From Istiophorus platypterus (lineage: Eukaryota > Chordata > Actinopteri > Istiophoriformes > Istiophoridae), in assembly GCA_016859345.1 (NCBI GenBank), contig CM029131.1:8717891-8781890 (forward strand): DNA of 64,000 bases, in the 5' to 3' direction. Below the pieces are notes generated by a model. It did not search any database, had not been told where the DNA came from, and saw only the letters and a program-made list of their open reading frames with translations. How positions within the stretch are numbered: the stretch's first letter is position 1; the number at the start of each line of letters is the position of its first letter. Shown one piece after another: positions 46,201 through 58,960 of the stretch. The position numbers and the translations under genes are program-made.

Positions 46201-48721
46201 AAATCTCCACATGAAAAAAGTACAAACACATTATGATCTGAGGTTTTCTGCATTCTGATGCTCCAAAGGCTGGTTTTTGTCTAGTCCAGTGAACCACCCC
46301 TTGATGTATCAGTATTTAACTCCCCCCTGACTCTGTATATTTTCACAAAGAATGAGAAAAGAGGAATCAATGAGGCCCTTCATGTAGATGGCTCATTGGC
46401 CTGTTGGAGTAATGGAGCATAGACAGGTGCCATACCACTGGCTGCAGTGTGATGCCTCGAAAGATAGATGGAGAATGAAATCACTCGCTGTCATTTCAAC
46501 TCTATCATTCTCAGCACTTGGTCACTTTGCCAGGAAGACTAGCGGGACGTGACTACACTGGCTAGGCAGCTTTAAATCATCTTCCACACTCTGCAGGAAC
46601 AAAGCAGGACAGCACTGGAAAACCCTAGAGTTGGTGAACTTTAAGGGGGGGAACAAAAATACTGTTTGGAGCTTATTTTGTTGGTTCAAGGATGAGCTGC
46701 ATTACAGCCAAGATAAAACAAGTCAGCTCATTGAGGTGTATTACAATCCTGTTTCTCCTAAAGACACCAGGTGATCCTGTGGAGAGTCAGCCAAGCCGTC
46801 AGATGAAACTGTGATTTGTAACTTTCACCTTACAGCCACAGAAAGGGGACGCGGGATTGTAAATTCTGCCCGGAGGCACCAAAGAAGAGGAGAGCAGCCT
46901 CGCAGTCTGAGAGTGAGGACAAAATCTCATTGGTATTCAGTGCATCATCATGGGACCTGGCCCAGTCATGCTGTATATATTTATGAAGAGCAGTTCTTCT
47001 GAGGTTTGAACGGGAAAACAGGGCAACAGTGAAAACAGGGTGCAATTTACTGTGTGGATGCGCTGCCCCCATCCCCTTCTTGAACTGTCCTGAAGCTGCC
47101 AGGTTCAACACTGTGCCAAGCTCCGCTTCGCAGCCATTACAATGCAAATGAACAAGACAACATGCTCGTATGTCAAGCTAATTCATTCGATTCTCTAATT
47201 GCTCAAATTCACATGCGAAACGACCACTTGCACTTGTGAGGTGTTTTTTTTTTTTTCCCCTCCTCGCGTATCGCCGCATTGCACTCGGGTGCTTGGTGAT
47301 GCAGTTCAGCTCGAGTCTCCTTGCTCAGCAGAGAGAGAGAAAGGAGCATTAATTCTTAACCCTGTGGGAGGAGCAGTGGAGAGCAAGGCGGACGACTGCG
47401 AAATCCATCTCTGTCGTCCCCCTTGAGAGCCGAAAGGTCACTCAGCTGTCAGGAAGTAAAATTCAATACCTCAACCTTTCAAGCATGTCTCTATCCTGTG
47501 TGTCCCCGTCAGAGCTACACAATCCCCTCTCTGATGCATCTCTGACACTCCGGCTCTTCGCTGTATGTACGATTCATGTTCGTCGCCACAAAAATCCACA
47601 TCCTCTTTTGACACTGACAGTCACCACTGATAGGCTCACTGGCGCCATGAAATCTATAATCAGTAATGAGCTGCATTACAACAGCGCAAATCATCCTAAA
47701 CAGCCCAGATGACCTGTACGAAATGTACCATATTTAGCTGCATACTTAGCTGATGATTAATAACAAATAAATGTGGCTAAATGCACGTGGCACAAAGGAA
47801 ATTTTTAAACATCGCTGCTCAGTATTTCTATACAGACTTATTATTCCTCAGCTATGAAGGAAAGATGTGCTGCAAGAAAAGGAAGGACGTCCCAAATGAG
47901 TGTTTAGTGTATAGTAAATAACAATAAATACAATCCCTTCAGAGAGGGTGATCCAATCCTGTGACAAGGTGTTTCTATCTAGGACTCTTAGTCTCATCCC
48001 CTGGGCGTCAACACGCACCAGTTTTATGACCATGGAAACAATGGTAAAACCACAGCTGTCCCAGTTGCTAGTTCTCAAGCAAGTGGCAACAACCATGATG
48101 CTGACGCAAATATGGAAATCTGTAATTCCTCTAATGACCACCAGATGCTAGCTGAAGGGAAGATTTCTGTGCTCAACAGACTGTAAAACCCTACATAGTG
48201 AATCATAAAAATGTTCTCATCAGCATTTCAGAGTCCTAAGAGCACATTTTAATTTGGATTTTGAAATTGGTGTTTTGTCAAAAAGTTTCACATTTTGCCC
48301 AAATCTACATCTTAAAATGTCCCTTCAGATACCTTTTTTTATTATTCTTATTTTTATTATTTTTTTTAATAAAAGATTTTTAATCTTTCTGTGAATTCTT
48401 TGATTTTGGTCCAAGTAAGTTACTCTATAGTTGTAGAAGTACTAAGAAAATGTGTTGTTTGAGCATGGAGTCATAGCATTCTTTTACTATAAGTCACTGC
48501 TCCAGAATCTCAAACAAAAACAATGTGTAACCTACCATTGGGAAAACAAACTTTTTTTTTCTTAAATTTTTATCTAAGGCAGCTTACAAATGAGGGGCAA
48601 CACTGAAGCTTCAGCAAAGTAGGAGACCCTGAAGTAAGCATTAAGTACTACATCCACTCAATAGAAAAAGTGCAAGGAGATCAGGGGGAGAAGTGCACTG
48701 AAAGTACACAGTAAGAGCTAG
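46201..48721. other. Non-coding stretch
   Basis: No gene is supported. A T-run is at 47,245-47,256, and moderately GC-balanced sequence without recognised repeats lies at 46,800-47,700. Confidence 0.55.
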
Positions 48722-49245
48722 TTAGGCATGTCGGGGTGTTAGGTGTGTTAGGAGAGGAGGTGCTCTAAGAAGAGAAGTGTCTTCAAGAGATTCTTGATGA
48801 TAGAGACGGACGCCCCTGCTCTGATAACATTTGGTCGCTTGCTCCAACATCAGGGAACCACAAAAAAGAACTGGTCCGAGCCTTGATTGTGACTTCTTTG
48901 TGTGCAGGGATGGCAATGGCAGGCGACGTTTCTTGGAGGAGTGCGGCGGCAGAGAAGGAGCATAAGCCTGCATGATAGGGTTCAAGTAGACGGGTGCAGG
49001 CCCAGAAGTCACTCTGTGGGCAAGCACTAGTGACTTGAATTTGATTTAAGTGGCCATGGACAGCCAGCGGAGGTCAATGAGCAGCGGAATGACATGTGCC
49101 CTTTTAGGTTGATCGAAAACCAAACGTGCCGCCCTATTCTGGACCATCTGTAAGGATTTAACTATGCGTGAAGGGAGGCCCGCTAGAAGGGCACTGACGC
49201 ACTCGAAAGTAGTGAAACTCCAGTCTTTCATAAAAGTCACTATAC
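48722..49245 (-). mobile_element. L2/Rex/CR1-type LINE 3' fragment
   Basis: On the minus strand the upstream part translates with ALLAGLPSRIVKSLQMVQN, RAARLVFDQPKRAHVIPLL and DLRWLS, the C-terminal end of a non-LTR reverse transcriptase. After a frameshift the downstream part has AHRVTSGPAPVYLNP and SKKRRLPLPSLHTKKSQSRL. Only the 3' end is kept and the frame is broken. Confidence 0.85.
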
Positions 49246-52200
49246 TAAAGGTAAATTAATAATAATAATAACATTTACATTTTCCTCATTTTACTTTATA
49301 CCTCTAATTTTGTTGGCTAAAAGGACAATTGAGCGATATGGCCTTCACATTGTGATTCTGACACCACAAAATAAAATTTTACTTAAGAGGTTAAGCCAAA
49401 TATGCTTAAAGTAATTAAAAAATAAAATCGCCGCTCAATGAAAAACAAAAAACAGTTTTCACAATTACTCAAAATTTGAATTACATCAGTATACTGCTTT
49501 TCCATCGTACAGTGGTAAATATCTATGTATTTTTAATATTTAGGAAATATTTTCTGCTGTATGAAAACAATACTGTCCCATGTTAATTATAACAATTAAC
49601 CAAGACATTGTTCAGAACAATTTCTGACTGCCAGGACTGTTTGTTTTCATTCCTGGCATCAAAATGAGCACAGGGTCTTAAACGACTGTGACTTCTGTGA
49701 CAGGATCAATTACCTCAACTCAAACTTTGTGACTGTATGTATCAAAGCACAGGACCAGAGGCAAAAACCTGAGACAAGGCCAAGATCTCCCAAGTCAACT
49801 GTGTGAAGTTACTGTATGTTCATCAAGAATGACCGTGAGTTGTGAAGGTCTCTGTTGTTTCGTGGTTTAAAAGAGCGAAAATGACGGCGGCACAAGAGAG
49901 AGCCAGCGCTTTGGTTGTTGTTCTTTGATCATCAGGCATGACAGGTGCCTTTTATGACACTTTGAAGAGAAAGGTTGGGGAGAAAAATACAGTGACAAAG
50001 TGTTAAAAAAAAGTGTAAATGAAATAGAGACACATAAACAACATCAATACAAACGCAGACCCCATGTGCTGTCTGACACAAAAAGAAATGTCACTGTGCA
50101 GACACGCCTTGAAATACATTCAGGTCTATACTATAGTCCTTGTAGCCACCTGATATCGAGCTGGCGAGTAGACTTGCTTGCCCTACCTCTGCTTACCCAG
50201 GCTTTCACCTCCTCTACCCCGCCTGGTAAGAGCAACAACACAAATACATACTGCATGCCCAGGAGTCTTTGATATTCACAAAAATTTATTTCAAATCCAG
50301 GTTAAGATAGGAAAGTTTCCGCAGAGTCCAAATACGTCTGGCTGAATTACAGAGGAACTTATCTGAAGGGCTGCAAAAAACATTTTTTTTGCATGATGCA
50401 ATCCCAGTGTAGCTACGAAAACATGATGAGTTGGATTTAAATATTACCCACAAAGTAAGAATGGCATACCTTTAATGAAGGGAATTTTTTTGGGAATAAG
50501 ACCACAAAAGTTTAACTACATCTTTCAGCTGCCTGACATTAAAGTTTCATTTAAGAATGAGAAAAAGAGGAGCCTGCTTGTTTGTGCAAGTTCAATGCAG
50601 ATAATACTGAATAAACAGTTTTACAATTACAGTGAATATGTATAGAAAATGAAGGCCCTGTCATCACCTACATCCGCCTTCATAGCATTCAAGTACCCTT
50701 AAGACAACTTTGAGGATATTTTTATTTTCTGTTTTGCGAATGTTTCTCTCATGATGATACCTCTTTTCTATATTACAACCATGACAAACAGCGACACTCA
50801 AATAAACAAGACAGGCTATTTCTATGCAATATGTCCAAGTTCTTGCCACTGGGTTGGGAGCAAATTGGTTGGTACCTGGCAGTGAGAGTCTCTGAAAATA
50901 AATTTAAAATACAGAGCAACTAAACCTGTGATTCATATACTGGTCTAGGTGTAAAAACAGTCCTAACATTTGTTGAAAATCTATTCGGTGTCTCATGCTG
51001 TATAATACACGTTATTAGAATGGCAGTGAAGGGTCAACGGTAGGCAAAGAGAGATCCTTGATGGTCATCCTGCAAAAGTTAAGACTTGTGTTAATGCAAC
51101 TGCGACAAACCTACAACAAAGTGTTTTTCCTGAGATGACAAAACAGGTCCATAAAAGACCAGTACGACAATCCTAAAATAAATCATAGATCAAATTGAGC
51201 TTTTTATGTTTCGTCAACTCTGTAGTTAAGGTTTGGTTACAGAGAGCGTTCACATATTCACTAAAGCTCCCACAACTTTAAACGACTGAAAAAAAGGCAC
51301 TACTTAAACCCTAAAAGGACAAGGTATGTATGGTATGGGCACAAAATTGATTACATCTTATTGTCACGACAATCAAGAGACCAACACAAGAATACATAAC
51401 GCCTCAGATATTACCCCCCTTGTGCATTATTATTATTATATTATTTTATGGGTGTGTAATTTTCTAATAATTTCTTTGGAGGTTTCCTGAACAGAACAGT
51501 GTAGCTTGGTAGCAATTGTAGTGAAAACAGAGACAGCATTTAATTGGTGCATTTTTAATGAATACATTCCAATTAACTGGTAGTGTAACACAAATGTTAA
51601 ATTTGTCCACAGGCAGGCATACAACTTAATAAATATGGATAAAAAGTTCCCCAAAATAAATGAATAATAAATTAATCCTTGACTTGGCTTGAAATGGAAT
51701 TAAAGGGAACTCCTTTTTTTCCTATAGTTTATAACAAATTACATAGTTCTTTCAAGGACACTTGCTGAAATTATTGATAAATTATAGACCTACAAAATAA
51801 GGCTCTACAAATAATGTAGCAAATGTAACTATATTACAGAATAAACAGCCACCCCATGTTACTCAACAGCATTTTAACAAATCAAAAACATCCAAACTAC
51901 TATGTGAGAATGACCTTGAAGAAAAACAGGTTGACTAGAAAATCCTCACTGAGAGGAAGGCAGTGTTCAAGATGTAGGAGGAGATTGTACACATGGTCTG
52001 GGTTAGAAAACACTGCTCTGACTATTTGTGCTACATGGGCTGTTAACTACAGTCTCCTGTGTCAAAATCACTGACTCTGACCTGTCTAATATGTTTTTGT
52101 AAAGATACAAGAAAAGTGTAACTCGAGCTGTTTCTAAGTGTCTGAACAAAAATTATTGCTGTTTTTATGAAGAGGACATTTCTTATTTTCCAGATTTGAA

Positions 52201-52699
52201 TGTTGTCTCCACTTCATATTGTGACCACATCATCATTTTATACTGGAGGAGCACAATTGCCACATTATATATGTCCCCAGTGTATAATCGACATTCAAAC
52301 TTAAACTTGATTTCATCAAATTTTACAAGGCTGTGTTGCTTTGCTTAGCCGTCACTGCCGTAACCATCCTTTTAGTTCCACTTCTATTTTTGCCAGCATG
52401 GTCTCAAATACTTAATTACAGCACTGCCTCTCACCCGCCGCCCATATCTCCTTTATCCATTTCCACGGTGGAGCCGTGACACTGACAGCCAGCCATGTTC
52501 AGTCCAGCCAAGCCCCACAGCCATCTAATCAAACCTCTCACCGTCTTTTTATGGATGCGGCACTGGGAGAACTGGTGGGATAAGCTTATTGGAAATCAAG
52601 TCTCTTCCTACAGTTGCTGGGACAATGGAGGGAGGCCTGCAGATCGGTCAGAGCAGCTTAAGAACCACTCAGAGCTCTGTGTGTGTTTACATCAATATC

Positions 52700-53055
52700 C
52701 TGCTCCTCTGGGAAGAAAAAGAAAAGAAAGGACAGAGAGGAGGGAAGGGGGGAGTGATAGAGGGAGAAAGCGCAGTAGCAAGGTGGGCTTGGCATAACAG
52801 CAAATAGGGGAAAGGTGGATAGGGAGAAAGGATGAAGGAGGAAAGGTAATGAGCAGAGAGGGAGATGAGAGGATTGATCCAGAGGAATGGGAGTTGAATG
52901 CCGAAGACGGGGGAGGGAGGGAGATCGAGCAGCATTAGGAGCTGAAGGATAGCGAAAAAAAGTGAATTTGGAGATGAAAGGGATTGAAAAGAAGAGGATG
53001 TGGCTGGTGGGTGGCACTGGAAAAGAAGAAAAAGCCTAGAGAGGGAGAGAGAAAG
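52700..53055. repeat. Purine-rich (GGA/GAA) low-complexity tract
   Basis: The plus strand is dominated by G and A in irregular GGAG/GAAA units. It explains the long open frame on the opposite, pyrimidine-rich strand. Confidence 0.8.
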
Positions 53056-56000
53056 GCAGAATTCCTCCGGGAAGTGAGCCAGTTCGGCTGAACAATGGGA
53101 GTGCATAGCAGTACTGATTAGGGCGGCGAGGTGGGAGATGACAATATGCTTACTGCTGTTTTTTTTATCCGGACTCGAGCTCTGCCAATGCAGAAGGCAC
53201 TCCACACTCAGCAAGACACTCTCTCTCCAACCAGCACCGTGGGCAATTAACCCAACCACCTGCTGCTCGCCAACAAATTGCCTCTCGTCATTGCCAATCC
53301 AGCACCGATGAAGAAGAGAGGCAGCCGAGTCAAAACAACCAAAACACCGCTCAGAACACTCACAGAACACTTTGTTTTCTTTCCAAACAGAATACACATC
53401 GGTTCATATAGATTCATTCCATAAAAGGAGAAATAAAGCGTGTGCATCTACAGCATTTGTTTTCTGCCTCATCAATTGCTTTATTACATGTGGTATGGAG
53501 TATACCATATCTCAAAGGATCCAAGGAGAGTGAATTCATCCATCTTAAAGGCAGGATCTGGACCACACCATCGGCCGTGATCGATGGGGGCAGATATGGT
53601 GTTGCAGGGGATAGGAATCACTCAAGATTACAGGACAATTCTGAGAGACTGGTTTCTGTAGAATTAGACAGCGATAAATTCAAAGCCTGTGCTCTCTTTT
53701 AGTCTTTAAATCTGATGTCCACAGAGAAAGATAACACACCTCCTAGCATTAGCTGATAGTTCCACTGTGTGTCGTATATTTGCATATTGATAGGAAGGAT
53801 GATGAATTTTGTTCACTTCTGCTGTATCAGTTTTGGAATCAAACCACAGGTCGACGTCATGACTGAGCCAGAGAGACAGAGTTTATTTACAAATACACCA
53901 AAGTAACCCTGACATCTTATGGTGAATAAAATAGTTCACTTCTGTACAAAAATGGACACTGAGGTTACAAACAGACATCCAAAGCCAAATAATGAAAGAC
54001 CTAAACTCAAAGCTCCATCTGTTCGTATGATTGTAATATCTTCCAAAAAATAAATTATTGTACGCTGAAAAATTAGACAATCACAGTGAAAACTGGTAGT
54101 CTTTTTTCTTTTTTAGGCTTCCAAGGGAGTTTGAGAAGTCTGAGGAAATACCCCTGGTGATGCAATAATGATGTCAGCACGGCCATCTCATATGGGTTTG
54201 AGAGCTGTGGGCATTTAGTAGGAAAGGAAGCTTCCAACAAAAGCTGCCATTGAGTTGCATTATGGGAAAGACAGGATGCTGTATTTTTTGGAGCTTGACC
54301 CATTCAATGGACTCAAAGTCAGGGCATGTCCCCAATTTAATGAGAGTTATGAAATTAAATCCCAGGAGAACCCATTTAATAATATATATATATTAAAAAA
54401 AAATAAAAAATCTTGAGAAAATTAAAGGGAAAGTGAGAATGAAGCAGCGAGACAGGAACTAAGTCTATATTTAAAATTGTAAAGCAATATGTCGATAATG
54501 GAGAAAGTCTAGACCATTTAAAACGTGAATTTATAGTGGCAGTCAATCTATGGTTATGGTCTAAAATATTAAGAGCTATCTGAGAGTTGAAGCTTTAAAT
54601 TCAGATGAAAACACACTTTGCTGAATGAGGGGATGGACTCTGGTTAACGTTTTAATTTATGAATCATATACCCATTGTATTAATTACTTGCAGCAGCATT
54701 AAGATTTATAGATCCAGTAGTAATCTGATCACAACAGGGGAGCCACTTTCCAAAGACTTTCCACGTTCATTAACTCCGCTTCTTCTTCATATAATTAATC
54801 CCACCCTTGCAGTGAGATTGCAAGCAGTAAACAAATTTGATCTCACATTAGTGCACATACAGCGAGCAACCATTTCGTGAACACACCTATAAATGCCTGT
54901 ATACACACACGAAACCATACACTTTGGTCTGAGGGTATCTGGGGATTTTTCAGCAAACTTTTTCATTATACACAGGCATGAGAAAATTCATGTTTGTTTG
55001 ACAAGTCCTTGCTCATGTCCTGTTTGTGAACCCGTTCGCACAAATGCTGACAATCTCTTTTAATCTTAGGAATTACGCTCCTGCATGGTTTTCCTTATCG
55101 CCTCTCAACACTTTTTCTCCTATTCACTGCCCATGCAGTGATGAAATATGACCTGATCTCTGTCTCTGCTTCATTCTCCGTCGTACCCCTCTCACCTCAC
55201 TGTCTCAAACCCTGCCACTCCAATTTCCTCTCTGTCTCATACCTCGGCGTCTTGTCTAACATTTTTTTTCTTTGCCTCAGCCGCCCAGAATCTCTTATTC
55301 AGCCCCAAACAAGGAAAGCGGCTCACCCTGAAGAGAGACTGCTCGCTCTCTGTACCTCCGCTGTGTCAGAGGTTAAGCCTCTCAGTCTCCTCTTCTCTGA
55401 AATGCAATCTTTATCATTTTCTGTGTGGATCTCTGAAAAGCAACTGATGCTGCACCACAATCTGTGGTAGGCTTTCTTAGCCATATGCTTGCACTCCAAC
55501 ATGATAAGGAAATTTCATCTGATTTTACCAGATCACACAATATGTCCTCATATAGCCTGAAAATATCTGCATCTTTACTTAAACATACAGTTCATCTACT
55601 GTTACTTCCTCCTGCTGGGTTGCCATCTGTTCGCATTGCTTTGGAGCTAAGACATGTGTAGATCTTTAATCACCAAGCAACCATGACACCTTACATATGC
55701 TGATACCACTATCCAATTTTGGCATCCTGACTTCGCACTTGTTCTTACATGAAAGGATGGTTAAAGCCATATGATATGCGCGACCTCCACTAAAGGTGCA
55801 ACTATTTGAAGAAAGGTAAAGCAAATATGGTGACAGAGTGTAATTGTTCAAAAACATGCAAGGCAAATCATATGCTGAGAAAAGTGAAATTTGTGAGTAT
55901 AATATATATTTCTAATTCAGTATACACTGCAGTGTTGATGTATCCTGATGTATTCCACAACCTGCAGTGGACATGCACTGACATGCATAGAGTGTCTCTG

Positions 56001-58928
56001 TATTTCTTTAAACCCGCATTAATTGATTTTCTTTTGGGCCATTTCGAGCTATAATCACAGACTTATCGTCACCTTCTCATTTAGCTGCTAAATGCACCAC
56101 TATGTTCACCAGGTAATTCCTAACTTTTCCTGTTGCAGTTTAGTGTAGCATATAGAGGCTTTATCAGAGCTTTTTCTTTGCTGAGGGGGGGGCAGAACAG
56201 TAGAATGCAGGCTTTAAAATCAAAACAATGCACTGAAAGGTGCTAATTCGCTAGGAAAAACAGGGTAAAGGCTGAGGCAGGTTGTAATAATCAACTCAGT
56301 CTTCATTATCTCCACACCTTTAAACAGAACTGCAAAACTGAATCCTTTGTATTTTTGAAATTAGAACAAGACCAGTTTTGAGCTTTGGATGTGCAGGAGA
56401 TACTTTGGTAATGAAACTGGTTATGACAATATGAACACTTGTAGAAAACCTATTACCGGATCCATCATCTGCTATTAGATGGCCCATCACCACGGCTGTT
56501 AATTTTTGGTAATGACTCATTATCTGTACTTCACGCTGCTATGGCTCCATGACTTCCCTGCTGTATAATTGACGACACTCTTTCATAGGAATCTGAGTGG
56601 CTGCGAATGAGCTCGCTGACCTCCGATTTCGTGGGAAAAGTGCCGGCACTGCCCTTTAGAGTCGTTCTCAGTAGTGGCACACTTACCTGTGAGGAACATA
56701 CACACACACACACACAAATTTTTATATCTAGCTTGCTATTACATTATATATCCATCAACATACCACTTGGTGCGATGCATCTAGCGGTGCAATATCGGCA
56801 TCAGCAAACCGTACCCGTTTGAGTTCTTATGCCCTCATGAAAAAGTCGTTCTGCTGTGTTGAATTGCCTCACCATGTCACTGAAGAAGATGTGTCAAAAT
56901 TGCTTGCCTCTTTTTTTCTCTCTCTCACACTCTATCTCTATTGTGCAGTTTGCCGAAGCGTCCCTGACAGACTTCATCCACAGCTAAGGCCATACATGAG
57001 TGGACAGCAGAAGAAAAGAGGGAGTTTTTAATCCAATATTACCAGCATGGTGGCATTGCAGTGGAAAATTACTGGGGTTTTTTTTGCATGAGGGAGATCA
57101 AAGTCATTGGCCTTATTCTGCCTTTGGTGCTTGGGATTAAAGTTGCCCTCTTTCCATGGACTCCTGATCTCCTGGCAACATCAAAGCAAATAGCACAAGC
57201 ATCTGATTCATCGGAGAAAACATTTGTCAACATATTCACTTAACCAGGCAAGTGTTAAAAAAAAAAAAAAAAACCCAAAAAACAGGAGATAGGAGAAAAA
57301 ATAAAATCAGGAAACGGTCAAATAAACGGTACGATATAAATAAAAACTTTCAGCAAGTTGGCAGGAGTTGCCGTTCAGTCAGCTTCTCCAAAGGCTTAGC
57401 AAAGATCCAGTTGGCAGCAGACTGTCTCTGCAGAGCACAGATGGATTAGAAACCAACAGTCCAGACCATGCTAGCGGACGTCAGAATGACAGATGTGTCG
57501 CTAAGGCCCAACACATGCTTTATGAAGGTCTTGGATTAGCCAGAACTCTCCAGCATAGTGGGAGTTGTGTGTGTGATTCAGAGGATGCCATGTGATTCAT
57601 GATGCCATCTAACAGTTTAGTTCAGTATGGAAGTCGCTGGAAAGCAGAAATGCATGCAAACATGGGCTCAACGGCCTTTTTTCCACCTTCGTATAAATTA
57701 ATTCCTCATTTACCTACCTCGGACTCAGCAGGGCTAGGCTGCAGGCGCTCACACGTATATTCACAGTCAATTTAATGTAAAACTTACATCAATTTTACTG
57801 TTTTCCATGAAAAAAGTAATACACAGTGGAGAGAGGGGGAGGCAGAAAAAGTGCTGTGCTTTAAAAAGGAAAAGTCATTTAATTCCAATGTTGTGTGTGA
57901 AAGGTGAAATTAGTTTTTCTATCCTGTCATATGAAGCTGCTCGCCTGCTCTTGTTTGGTAGAGGAGTTTTGACGGAAAAAAAAAAAAAAAAGATTCTAAA
58001 TATTCTTAAACTAAAAAGATTTGATTTAAGCCACATACCACCAGAAATCTGACTAAATATAAAAAGATTTTTTTTAAAAAAGCACAAGAGGAAAATGAAA
58101 CATGACAAACACTGAATAAATAAATTATTAAGTAAATAGCCCGGGCTCAGTATCATTTCTGTATAATTCCAGAGGCTTGGAGTCACTAGCCAGCACGATC
58201 AAAAGCGGCACATGTGGCACTGCCAACTGTGACCCATTGGATTTAGCATCACTCATTAACGGCGTCCGCTCTCATTAACCGATATCTGTATCTTAATTAA
58301 GCAAAGGAGACAGGAATAGATGCAGGTGGCTGTCCAGGCCGGCCACTTAAGCATCCAAGCAGCATTTCCTCCCACCTTTATTGGGATTTTTAACAACTTT
58401 TATAAGGTGCACGGGGCAGTGAGCAGCAGTATGTTTGGATTGCTAATAAGGCTTGGATGACACTGCTGCTCCAGTTTGCTGGGGCTTGTTTGGGAAGGCG
58501 ACTTAAAACCAAAACAAGAGAGTCGCCGCTTTTTTTTCCTCGATGTTTTAACCCTCAAAACCCCCCAGTCTTTCAAACCCTTGACCTAAACTACACGATC
58601 CCAAACCCGTTTCCTTATTGAAATCTCTCAAAAACCTTGTAAACACTAAGATCTGACCCATGCAGACAGCATGTACAAATCACTCCCATATAAATTATGC
58701 AATTTATACACAAATTAGTGCTAAAAGAGTTGGATCATGCAGTGAGTTTAAAATACTGAGGGTTAATGCAGTTTCTGTAAATGTCAATGACATTTATTTT
58801 CCATTCTTTTTTTTTTTTTTGGGAGACTGTATTAAAAATACCTTCCAGCTTTTTTCTTTAACAATTTCATTAGTTTAGAGATATTGTTCAAGGACTTGTG
58901 CTTTCTTTTCTATATTACAGTATCTATA

Positions 58929-58960
58929 TCATTTGTGTTAACAGAAGTTAACACAAATGA
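58929..58960. repeat. Perfect hairpin, 14-bp stem and 4-nt loop
   Basis: TCATTTGTGTTAAC, loop AGAA, then GTTAACACAAATGA. All 14 pairs match. It is too short for a typical microRNA precursor; it could form a cruciform or be a dimeric binding site. Confidence 0.9.

Noticed and set aside
47948..48151. Overlapping short open frames on both strands near 48 kb.
   Set aside because: Lengths are those expected by chance, and no domain, splice or codon pattern was seen.
52687..53397. Longest open frame of the window outside gart (236 codons, minus strand).
   Set aside because: It lies on the pyrimidine-rich strand of a GA-rich low-complexity tract. The translation is Ser/Leu/Pro/Phe-rich without any recognisable domain, and no splice pattern supports it.
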